Positions 43,147 to 50,963 of a DNA stretch of 64,000 nucleotides are shown piece by piece. Position 1 is the first letter of the stretch. Each line of letters begins with the position of its first letter. Origin of the DNA: Duganella alba (GTDB lineage Bacteria > Pseudomonadota > Gammaproteobacteria > Burkholderiales > Burkholderiaceae_D); NCBI RefSeq assembly GCF_009674495.1, contig NZ_WKJN01000021.1, positions 1 through 64,000 of the forward strand, in the 5' to 3' direction. The notes beneath the pieces are model-generated. The model saw only the letters and a program-made list of their open reading frames with translations. It made no database searches and was not told the DNA's origin. The translations under genes were made by a program, and so were the position numbers.

Positions 43147-45264
43147 ATGAAACGCCTCGCCGTCCTGCCGCTCGCACTGGCCGCCGCCTTCGGCGCGCAG
43201 GCCGCCAGCACTACTCGCTACCTGATCATCGCGGAAAACCAGAAGCAGATCGGCGAGCAGGTGGTCGAGCGCCTGGACGACGGCCTGACCAGGGTGCGTT
43301 TCGCCTACAAGGACAACGGTCGTGGCCCGGATCTGACCGAGCAGTTCCGCCTGGGCGCCGACGGCGTCATGACGGAATATGCGGTCAAGGGCAATTCCAC
43401 CTTCGGCGCCGTGGTCGACGAACGCTTCAGCCGCCAGGGCGACCAGGCCGAGTGGGCCTCCACCTCGGAGCAGGGGCAAAAAACCGTCAGCGGCCCGGCC
43501 GTCTACCTGCCGCTGAATGGCTCGTTTGAAGTGGAATCGATCGCCATCGCCGCGCTGGCGCACACCCCGGACGCCAAGCTGGCGCTGCTGCCCTCCGGTA
43601 CGCTGTCGCAGCGTGAGCTGGACCAGGTGGAAGTCACCAGCGCCAACGGCCAGAAACAAACCGTGCGCCTGCTGGCGCAGACCGGCGTCGGCCTGTCGCC
43701 CTCGTTCTACTGGGCGACCTCCGGCGCGCAACCGCGCCTGTTCGGCGTGATCATGCCCGGCTTCGCCAACATGCTGGAAGAGGGCTGGCAGGCCGCCGCG
43801 CCGACGCTGGCCGCGCGCCAGAAAACCGCCGAGAACCAGATGCTGGCCGATGTCGCCGCCAGACTGCAGCATCCGCTGACCGGCCTGACGGTGGTGCGCA
43901 ACGCCCGCATCTTCGACAGCGACCGCGCCACCGTCGGCCGGCCGTCCGACATCTACGTGCTGCGCGGCCGCATCACCGCCGTGCTGCCGGCCGGCGCGCC
44001 GGTGCGCGAGGCCGACAACACCATCGACGCCGCCGGCCGCATCGTGCTGCCTGGCCTGTTCGACCTGCACGCCCACGTCGACCGCTGGTCCGGCGCGCTG
44101 GACATGTCCACCGGCGTCACCAGCGTGCGCGACATGGGCAACGACAACGCCCAGCTGCAGGCCATGCTGGACGAAACCGCCGCCGGCAAGCTGCTGGCGC
44201 CGCAGGTGGTGCCGGCCGGCTTCCTCGAAGGCGAAAGCCCGTACAGCGCCAACAACGGCTTCGTCATCAAGGATCTGAAGGGCGCCAAGGAGGCCGTCGA
44301 CTGGTACGCGGAACGCGGCTACCCGCAGCTGAAGATCTATAACTCCTTCCCGAAAGCCATCCTGAAGGAGACGGTGGCCTATGCGCACAGCCGCGGCATG
44401 CGCGTCTCCGGCCACATTCCGGTCGGCCTGCGCGCGCAGGAGGCGCTGGACGCCGGCTACGACGAAATCCAGCACATCAACCAGGTGCTGCTGAATTTCC
44501 TGGTCAAGCCGGACACCGAAACGCGCGACCTGAACCGCTTCGTGCTGCCGGCCGAAAAAGTGGCGGACCTGGACTTCAACTCCAGGCCGGTGAAGGACTT
44601 CGTGGCCTACCTGGCCAGGAAGCAGATTTCGATCGATCCGACCATGGCCACCTTCGCCTTCCTCAAGCAGCGCGACGGCGACATGAACGAACCATACGCC
44701 TCGGTGGCCGCGCACATGCCGCCGGACGTGGCGCGCGGCTTCAAGGTCGGCACCATGAAGATCGACGGCGACGCGCAGCTTAAGCGCTACGAGAAGTCCT
44801 ACGCCAAGATGGTGCGGTTCGTCGGCATCATGTACAAGGCCGGCGTGCCGATCGTGGCCGGCACCGACGACATCGCTGGTTTTACGCTGCACTCCGAGCT
44901 GGCGCTGCTGGTCAAGGCCGGCCTGACGCCGGCGCAGGCGCTGCAGGTGGCCACCCGCAACGGCGCGCGCTACACCCGCACCAGCAACGAGCGCGGCAGC
45001 ATCGCCCCCGGCAAGCTGGCCGATATCGTGCTGGTCGACGGCGATCCGACCCAAAACATCGAGGACGTGCGCAAGGTGGCGGCGGTGATCACGCGCGGCT
45101 TCCTGATCTACCCGCAGGAAATCGACGCCACGCTGGGCATCGCGCCGTTCGTCGGCGCGGCGCCGCAAGTGGTCAAAAGCACCACGCCGCTGGCGGCCGT
45201 CTACGGCGGCGGCAACGACGGCGCCCGCGCCCGCATCGAAGCCAGCGCCCGCAAGCGGGATTGA
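43147..45264 (+). CDS. secreted amidohydrolase family protein
   Basis: 705 aa from the ATG at 43147. A TTG at 43141 has a better-placed GGAG (7 bases) and could be the true start, adding two residues. The signal peptide ends near GAQA. Residues 25-255 are a beta-rich domain of unknown role. The amidohydrolase domain covers about 265-690: LFDLHAHVDRW (metal HxH), VSGHIPVGLRAQEALDAGYDEIQHI, GTDDIAGFTLHSELALLVKAG, and GSIAPGKLADIVLVDGDP. It is a prolidase/imidazolonepropionase-like hydrolase; the substrate is unknown. Confidence 0.85.
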   Translation: MKRLAVLPLALAAAFGAQAASTTRYLIIAENQKQIGEQVVERLDDGLTRVRFAYKDNGRGPDLTEQFRLGADGVMTEYAVKGNSTFGAVVDERFSRQGDQAEWASTSEQGQKTVSGPAVYLPLNGSFEVESIAIAALAHTPDAKLALLPSGTLSQRELDQVEVTSANGQKQTVRLLAQTGVGLSPSFYWATSGAQPRLFGVIMPGFANMLEEGWQAAAPTLAARQKTAENQMLADVAARLQHPLTGLTVVRNARIFDSDRATVGRPSDIYVLRGRITAVLPAGAPVREADNTIDAAGRIVLPGLFDLHAHVDRWSGALDMSTGVTSVRDMGNDNAQLQAMLDETAAGKLLAPQVVPAGFLEGESPYSANNGFVIKDLKGAKEAVDWYAERGYPQLKIYNSFPKAILKETVAYAHSRGMRVSGHIPVGLRAQEALDAGYDEIQHINQVLLNFLVKPDTETRDLNRFVLPAEKVADLDFNSRPVKDFVAYLARKQISIDPTMATFAFLKQRDGDMNEPYASVAAHMPPDVARGFKVGTMKIDGDAQLKRYEKSYAKMVRFVGIMYKAGVPIVAGTDDIAGFTLHSELALLVKAGLTPAQALQVATRNGARYTRTSNERGSIAPGKLADIVLVDGDPTQNIEDVRKVAAVITRGFLIYPQEIDATLGIAPFVGAAPQVVKSTTPLAAVYGGGNDGARARIEASARKRD

Positions 45265-45394
45265 GTAAGACCTTGTAAAGAAACTGTCATATTAAGATTG
45301 ATTTAAGCGCCAAAGCGGATAAATCGCTGCCAAATGTCGCCATGGCCCGGATTCCGCCTTATACTCTGCACTCATTTTTATCTGTTATCAAATT

Positions 45395-45838
45395 ATGAAA
45401 AAGCTGAACCTTCGCCGCCGCATGCAACGCGGTTTTACGCTGATTGAAATCATGGTGGTCGTGGTGATCATGGGCGTGCTGGCCGCGCTGGTGGTGCCCA
45501 AGCTGCTGAACCGCGCCGGCGAGTCGAAAGTCGCCGCCGCCAAGGTCGATATCGCGACCATCATGCAGGCGCTCAAGCTGTACAAGCTGGATAACCAGCG
45601 CTACCCGACCACCGAACAGGGCCTGCAGGCGCTGCTCGAAAAACCGACGGCCGGTCCGGCGGCCAACGGCTGGAAAGCCGGCGGCTACGTCGAGAAAATG
45701 CCGAAAGACCCGTGGGGCAACCAGTACCAGTACCTGTCGCCCGGCATCAAGGGCGAGATCGATGTGTTCTCCTACGGCGCCGACGGCCAGCCGGGCGGCA
45801 CCGGCGACGACGCCGACATCGGTTCCTGGGAAAACTGA
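45395..45838 (+). CDS. gspG: type II secretion major pseudopilin GspG
   Basis: 147 aa. The prepilin leader ends at the conserved RGFTLIEIMVVVVIMGVLAAL, with cleavage after Gly and Glu at position +5. The C-terminal part contains LYKLDNQRYPTTEQGLQALL and DPWGNQYQYL, the GspG signature, with a calcium-binding D-x-G-D-D-A-D-I end. It builds the pseudopilus piston. It heads a 12-gene operon. No prepilin peptidase gene is in the window. Confidence 0.96.
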   Translation: MKKLNLRRRMQRGFTLIEIMVVVVIMGVLAALVVPKLLNRAGESKVAAAKVDIATIMQALKLYKLDNQRYPTTEQGLQALLEKPTAGPAANGWKAGGYVEKMPKDPWGNQYQYLSPGIKGEIDVFSYGADGQPGGTGDDADIGSWEN

Positions 45839-45859
45839 GCACTGAAGGGACACGGTATC

Positions 45860-46330
45860 ATGCGCACCGGCCAGCGTGGCTTCACGCTGATCGAACTGCT
45901 GGTGGTGATGGTCATCCTGGGCATCACGCTGGGGCTGGTGTCGCTTAACGCCATGCCGGGCCAGAAGCAGGCCATGCAGCAGGACGCCAAGCGCATCGCG
46001 CTGCTGCTGCAACTGGCGCGCGACGAGGCCATCGTGCGCAACCGCCAGATCGCCTTCGAGGCGGGCGGCGACAGTTACCGTTTCGTCATCCGCAACGACA
46101 ACAAGCAATGGGAGCCGGTGGTGCAGGACGACCTGCTGCGCGAACGCGAATTCAAGCAGGCGCCGGTCACCCTGATGCTGGACCCGCCGCCGGCGCTGCC
46201 GGAAGCCACGCTGCGCATCGTCTTCGGCCGCGAGCCGGTCGACAAACCCTTTGTGCTGACCATGGCCGCCAGCGACGGCACCAGCGTCGCCATCCGCGCC
46301 GACGGCATCGGCCATTTCACGGTGGACTGA
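45860..46330 (+). CDS. gspH: type II secretion minor pseudopilin GspH
   Basis: 156 aa. The prepilin leader is RGFTLIELLVVMVILGITLG. The mature part has the beta-strand pattern of GspH (MQQDAKRIALLLQLARDEAIVRNR, broken here for length; VVQDDLLREREFKQ). It is a pseudopilus-tip-associated minor pseudopilin. It starts 21 bases after gspG and is followed by gspI after one base. Confidence 0.92.
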   Translation: MRTGQRGFTLIELLVVMVILGITLGLVSLNAMPGQKQAMQQDAKRIALLLQLARDEAIVRNRQIAFEAGGDSYRFVIRNDNKQWEPVVQDDLLREREFKQAPVTLMLDPPPALPEATLRIVFGREPVDKPFVLTMAASDGTSVAIRADGIGHFTVD

Positions 46331-46331
46331 C

Positions 46332-46703
46332 ATGCGCCGCTCATCGTCCCGAGGTTTCACCATGCTGGAAGTGCTGGTCGCGCTGATGATCGTCGCCACC
46401 GCGCTGATCGCGTCGCTGCGCGCGGTCGGCAGCCTGACCGGCAACAGCGACAGCCTGCGCGCCAACATGATGGCCACCTGGTCGGCCGAGAACCGGCTGG
46501 TGCAGATGCGCCTGTCGCACGTATTCCCGCCGATCGGCAAGACCACCTACGAATGCCCGCAGGGCGACCTGCAGCTGATGTGCGAGGAAGAAGTCATCGC
46601 CAGCCCGAATCCGCGCTTCCGCCGGGTCGAGGTCAGCGTGTACGAGATCAGCCATCCGGAGCGCCGCATCATCAAGCTGGTCCAACTGGTGCTCAATTCA
46701 TGA
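46332..46703 (+). CDS. gspI: type II secretion minor pseudopilin GspI
   Basis: 123 aa. The leader is RGFTMLEVLVALMIVATALIAS. NMMATWSAENRLVQMRLSHVFPP is the GspI-type A-x-W-x-A-E-N-R segment. It forms the pseudopilus tip with GspJ and GspK. Its stop overlaps the gspJ start as ATGA. Confidence 0.94.
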   Translation: MRRSSSRGFTMLEVLVALMIVATALIASLRAVGSLTGNSDSLRANMMATWSAENRLVQMRLSHVFPPIGKTTYECPQGDLQLMCEEEVIASPNPRFRRVEVSVYEISHPERRIIKLVQLVLNS

Positions 46704-47356
46704 CCGCCTCTCGCATGACCTCCCGCGCGCCCGGCTTCACGCTGATCGAACTGCTGCTGGCCATCTCCATCCTGGCCGTGATCGCGGTGCTGGGCTGGCG
46801 CGGCCTCGACAGCATCATCCGTTCGCGCGCCACGCTGACCGCCGACATGGAGCAGACGCGCGGCATGCAGCTGGCCTTCGCGCAGCTGCAGAGCGACTGC
46901 GAAAACCTGGCCATCGGCGCGCTGGTGCACAACCGCGCCTTCATCCAGGCCGAGGACGGCCGCATCACGCTGGTGCGCATGGTGATGGCGGAGAACCAGC
47001 CGACGCAATTGCAGGTGGTGTCCTACCGCGTCAACGCCGACGGCGTGCTGACGCGGCGCGAATCGGCCTACACGCGCGAGCTGACGCAGCTGGACAGCCT
47101 GTGGCAGGCGGCGCTCAGCGATACCGATCCCGCCGCCGCCGTGGCGCTGCAGGCCAGCGTGCAGGGCATGAGCATGCGCTTCTGGGTGCCCGGTGCCGGG
47201 ACGATTCCCACCGCCGCCAACGCGGGCGGCTGGCAGGCGGCGGCCGGCGTGACCACCGCCGGCATCACCGGCCTGCCGACCGGCATGGAAGTGTCGCTGA
47301 CGCTGCAAGGGCGCCAGGTCCCGATGGTGAAGTCCTTCCTGCTGGGGGCCCTGTGA
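46700..47356 (+). CDS. gspJ: type II secretion minor pseudopilin GspJ
   Basis: 218 aa. The ATG at 46700 overlaps gspI. The prepilin leader TSRAPGFTLIELLLAISILAV is followed by WRGLDSIIRSRATLTADMEQ and LQSDCENLAIGALVH. It belongs to the pseudopilus-tip ternary complex. Its TGA overlaps the GTG start of gspK. Confidence 0.94.
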   Translation: MTASRMTSRAPGFTLIELLLAISILAVIAVLGWRGLDSIIRSRATLTADMEQTRGMQLAFAQLQSDCENLAIGALVHNRAFIQAEDGRITLVRMVMAENQPTQLQVVSYRVNADGVLTRRESAYTRELTQLDSLWQAALSDTDPAAAVALQASVQGMSMRFWVPGAGTIPTAANAGGWQAAAGVTTAGITGLPTGMEVSLTLQGRQVPMVKSFLLGAL

Positions 47357-48408
47357 AGATCCGGCGCCAACGCGGGGTGGCCGTGGTCACGGCGCTGCTG
47401 CTGACAACGCTGGCGGTGACCATCGTCGCCAGCCTGTTCTGGCAGCAGCAGGTGCAGGTGCGCTCGATGGAGAACCAGCGCCTGCAACTGCAAACGCGCT
47501 GGATCTTGCGCGGCGCGCTGGACCTGAGCCGCCTGATCCTGAACCAGGACGTGATCGACTCGCCCCTGTTCACGCAGCTGAACGGCGTGTGGGCCACGCC
47601 GCTGGAGGAAACGCGGCTGGACGATTATGTCGAGCGCGAGCGTCTGCAAGGTGAAAATTTCAACGCCACGCTGTCCGGCCGCATGACGGATGCGCAGGCG
47701 CGCTACAATCTTGCCAACCTGGCGGATAACGGCAAGGTGAATGCCGAGCAGGTCGCGGTGTTCCAGCGCTTGTTGAGCAACCTGCGGCTGGACTCGGGGC
47801 TGGCGCAGGGCGTGGCCGAGCTGGTGTTGAAATCCCAAAGCCTATCGGCCGCGCAGCAAGCCGGCGGCGGCCCGGGCGGCGGCACCGGCAGCGCCGGCGG
47901 CGCTACCGGCAGCGGCGGAACAACCGGCACTACCGGCACCGGCGGCACGACGGGCACGACCGCCACCACCGGCACCGCCAGCGGTGGCGGCAGCGAACCG
48001 CTGGGACTGGTGCGGGCCGAGGATCTGTTGGCGGTGAGCGGTTTCTCGCCGCCGGCCATCGACCAGTTGCGCGACTATGTGATCGTGCTGCCGGTCCGCG
48101 CGACGGCGGTCAATGTGAACACCGCGCCGGCCGAGCTGCTGTCGGCGCTGGTGCAGGGCCTGTCGCTGTCGGATGCGCAGGCGATGGTCAATACGCGCAA
48201 GACGGTGTATTACCGCCTGGTGACCGATTTTACGAGCGTGTCGCAATTGGCCGGCAAGCGGCCGGTGGTGCCGTATGACGTGCGCAGCGATTTCTTCCTG
48301 GCCTACAGCCGGGTAAAGCTGGACCGCGCTTCGCTTGAAACGCAGTCCCTGCTGCGGCGGCCGGGCAGGATGGCCGCCACCTCGGTGGAATGGATACGGG
48401 AATACTAA
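47353..48408 (+). CDS. gspK: type II secretion minor pseudopilin GspK
   Basis: 351 aa from GTG at 47353. The leader KIRRQRGVAVVTALLLTTLAV has the usual glycine-terminated basic region. The conserved V-D-L-N-Q-like region is DARYNLANLAD and later VNVNTAPAELLSALVQGLSL, both GspK hallmarks. A Gly/Thr/Ala low-complexity insert of about 50 residues (near 170-220) separates the two halves and is unusual for the family. It caps the pseudopilus. Confidence 0.93.
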   Translation: MKIRRQRGVAVVTALLLTTLAVTIVASLFWQQQVQVRSMENQRLQLQTRWILRGALDLSRLILNQDVIDSPLFTQLNGVWATPLEETRLDDYVERERLQGENFNATLSGRMTDAQARYNLANLADNGKVNAEQVAVFQRLLSNLRLDSGLAQGVAELVLKSQSLSAAQQAGGGPGGGTGSAGGATGSGGTTGTTGTGGTTGTTATTGTASGGGSEPLGLVRAEDLLAVSGFSPPAIDQLRDYVIVLPVRATAVNVNTAPAELLSALVQGLSLSDAQAMVNTRKTVYYRLVTDFTSVSQLAGKRPVVPYDVRSDFFLAYSRVKLDRASLETQSLLRRPGRMAATSVEWIREY

Positions 48409-48437
48409 AGAACAGCGATGAACGAAAGCGAGATCCT

Positions 48438-49673
48438 TTGACTACACTATTTATCCGCTATCCGGCCAAGGCCAGCGTCGACAGCGGCGCGGCGCAGACC
48501 TGCCCGTTCGCGCTGGTGGGCGATGGCGGCAATCTGCTGCAGCAGGGCGTTTCCCCGCTGGGCAACCTGGCGGACATGGTGGCGTCCGCGCGCCGCGTGA
48601 CGCTGCTGCTGGCCGCCGCCGACACCACGCTGCTGCGCGTGAAAGCGCCGCCGCTGTCGGCCAGCCGTCTGAAAGCGGCGCTGCCGGCGCTGGTGGAAGA
48701 ACAGGTGCTGGGCGATCCGAACGATTGCGTGCTGGCCGCCACCGCCGCCGATGACGAAGGTCTGCGCACCGTCGCCGTGGTGCAGCGCGCCTGGCTGGAA
48801 GTGTTGGTCAAGGCGCTGCTGGCGCAGGGCGCGCAGGCGGTGTCGGTGGTGCCGTCGCAACTGTGCCTGCCGTTCCAGCCGGGCGCCGTGTCGGCCGCGC
48901 TGGTGGCCGGCGACGCCGGTTACGACCTGATGATGCGCCAGTCGCAGTTCGAAGGCCTGGGCATGACCCTGCCGGCGCAACCGCAGGCCGCGCTGCAAAC
49001 GCTGCGCGCGCTGGCCGGCGAGCAGCCGGTGACGCTGTACCTGCCGGCGGCGCAGAAGGCGCAGTTCGCGTCGCTGGCCGCCGCAATTCCCCATTTGACG
49101 CTGGAAGAGGACCATTGGGCGCACTGGGTGGCGGGCGCGCGCGGCGCGGGGCTGGACCTGGCGCCTGCGCTCGGCAACAACGGCGCTTCGGCGCGTGCGT
49201 GGCAGCGCTGGCGCTGGCCGGTGCGCATCGCCGTGGTGGCGCTGCTGATCAATGTGGTCGGCGTGAATATCGAGTGGCTGCGCCTGCGCGGCGAAGCCAA
49301 GGTGGTGGGCCAGTCGATGGTGCAGACCTTCAAGTCGGTCTATCCGAAAGAACCGCTGGTGGCGGCGCCAATGGATCAGATGACGCGCAATATCCGCCTG
49401 GCGAAAGCCAACAGCGGCGAAGCCGGCGGCGATGAATTCGTCACCCTCAGCGCGGCCTTCGGCGAAGCGCTGAACGTCCTGCCGCGCAAGGACGTCATCG
49501 CCACGCTGGAATACAAGGAGCATGCCTTGCTGGTCAAGGTCAAACCGAATACCGTGGACGCGGCGGCGATGCAGCAGCTGCGCGCCGCGCTGGCCGGCCG
49601 CAAGCTCGATCTGCTGGAGCCGACGCCGGGCGCCTGGAAGATCCAGCCGCTGACCGCAGGAGGAAAAACATGA
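48438..49673 (+). CDS. gspL: type II secretion protein GspL
   Basis: 411 aa from TTG at 48438, which begins LTTLFIRYPAKASVDSGAAQ. An upstream ATG at 48390 would overlap gspK by 19 bases and is less likely. An actin-like cytoplasmic domain (about 1-240) is followed by one membrane helix (WPVRIAVVALLINVVGVNI, near 260) and a periplasmic ferredoxin-like domain. GspL links the GspE ATPase to the pseudopilus base. The gspM ATG at 49670 overlaps its stop. Confidence 0.9.
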   Translation: MTTLFIRYPAKASVDSGAAQTCPFALVGDGGNLLQQGVSPLGNLADMVASARRVTLLLAAADTTLLRVKAPPLSASRLKAALPALVEEQVLGDPNDCVLAATAADDEGLRTVAVVQRAWLEVLVKALLAQGAQAVSVVPSQLCLPFQPGAVSAALVAGDAGYDLMMRQSQFEGLGMTLPAQPQAALQTLRALAGEQPVTLYLPAAQKAQFASLAAAIPHLTLEEDHWAHWVAGARGAGLDLAPALGNNGASARAWQRWRWPVRIAVVALLINVVGVNIEWLRLRGEAKVVGQSMVQTFKSVYPKEPLVAAPMDQMTRNIRLAKANSGEAGGDEFVTLSAAFGEALNVLPRKDVIATLEYKEHALLVKVKPNTVDAAAMQQLRAALAGRKLDLLEPTPGAWKIQPLTAGGKT

Positions 49674-50179
49674 GCAAGCCGAATCCATGGACCACGCTGC
49701 GCGCGCGCGCCGACGCCTTCTGGCTGGCGCGCACCGAGCAGGAACGCAAGCTGCTGCGCATCGGCGGCATCGTCGTCGGCCTGGGGCTGTTCTACAGCAT
49801 CGCCATCGATCCCGCCATGAGCGGCGCCGACAGGCTGCACAAGGAACTGCCGCAGCTGCACCAGCAGGCCGCCGAGATGCAGGGCATGGCGCGCGAGGCG
49901 CAGGCGCTGCAAGGCCAGAACACCATCGCGCCGACGCCGATGACCCGCGATAACCTGAACGCCGGCCTTGCCGCGCGCGGCCTCAATCCGCAGTCGCTCA
50001 ACGTCACCGGCGAATACGCCAAGCTGCAGTTCACCGGCGCGCAGTATGCCGGCATCGTCGACTGGCTGAATGCGATCCGCACCGAAAGCCGCATCAACGT
50101 GGTGGACGCCAGCTTCACCGCGCAGGACACGGCGGGCGTGGTCAACGGCACGCTGACGCTGCGCCAGGGAGCCCGATGA
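49670..50179 (+). CDS. gspM: type II secretion protein GspM
   Basis: 169 aa. A short cytoplasmic tail, one membrane helix (LLRIGGIVVGLGLFYSIAI), and a periplasmic domain with coiled-coil features define GspM. It pairs with GspL in the inner-membrane platform. The start overlaps the gspL stop as ATGA, and its stop overlaps the gspN start. Confidence 0.92.
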   Translation: MSKPNPWTTLRARADAFWLARTEQERKLLRIGGIVVGLGLFYSIAIDPAMSGADRLHKELPQLHQQAAEMQGMAREAQALQGQNTIAPTPMTRDNLNAGLAARGLNPQSLNVTGEYAKLQFTGAQYAGIVDWLNAIRTESRINVVDASFTAQDTAGVVNGTLTLRQGAR

Positions 50180-50949
50180 AACGCGCCGTGCTATGGTTGC
50201 TGACCATCGCGCTGACGGTGGTCATCACACTGCTGGTATTCTTTCCGGCGGCGTGGCTCGGTTCCATCGTCGAACAGCGCACCGGCGGCCGTTTGACGCT
50301 GGGGGATGCGCAAGGTACGCTGTGGCGCGGTTCGGCCTTTGTCGGCGGCGCGGCGGGCAACAACGGCCCGGTCACGCCGCTGCTGCCGGGGCGCTTCAGC
50401 TGGAAGATTTCGCCGCTGTCGCTGATCGGCATGGTCGACCTGCAATTGGATAATCCGGAGGCGCTGGCGCAGGCGGTGACGTTCCGCGGCAGCTGGTCGC
50501 GCTGGCAACTGAGTCCGTCGGCGCTGCTGCTGCCGGCCGAAGGGCTGTCCGGCCTGGGCGCGCCATTGAATACGCTGGCGCCGAGCGGCACCATGCGCCT
50601 GTCGTGGACCGGGCTGGAGCTGGCGCTGGAAAACCGCCAGGCCAGCGTCGAGGGCCGCACCACGCTGGAGATGAGCGACATGGCCTCGCGCCTGTCGTCG
50701 ATCCGGCCGCTGGGCAGCTACGCGCTGGCGCTGGACTGGCACGGCCAGCAGGCGCAGTTGGCGCTCAGCTCCGTCAAGGGGCCGCTGTTGTTGAGTGGCC
50801 GGGGCAGTTTGAACAACGGCCGCCTGCAGTTTTCCGGGCAGGCCGAGGCAGCACAAGGAAACGAAGAAGCACTGGCCAATCTGTTGAATTTGCTGGGCCA
50901 GCGCAAGCCAGGTAGTGACCGTAACGTCATCGCATTAGAGTTCCACTAA
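50176..50949 (+). CDS. gspN: type II secretion protein GspN
   Basis: 257 aa. An N-terminal membrane helix (WLLTIALTVVITLLVFFPAAWL) is followed by a beta-rich periplasmic domain with GRLTLGDAQGTLWRGSAFVGG and WKISPLSLIGMVDLQLDN, typical of GspN. The role is unknown but it accompanies many GSP operons. The ATG overlaps the gspM stop. Confidence 0.9.
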   Translation: MKRAVLWLLTIALTVVITLLVFFPAAWLGSIVEQRTGGRLTLGDAQGTLWRGSAFVGGAAGNNGPVTPLLPGRFSWKISPLSLIGMVDLQLDNPEALAQAVTFRGSWSRWQLSPSALLLPAEGLSGLGAPLNTLAPSGTMRLSWTGLELALENRQASVEGRTTLEMSDMASRLSSIRPLGSYALALDWHGQQAQLALSSVKGPLLLSGRGSLNNGRLQFSGQAEAAQGNEEALANLLNLLGQRKPGSDRNVIALEFH

Positions 50950-50963
50950 GATAAAGTCCGACT

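Noticed and set aside
42880..45168. A 762-codon minus-strand frame opposite the amidohydrolase gene
   Set aside because: Same reason: low-information composition and an active-site-bearing gene on the plus strand.
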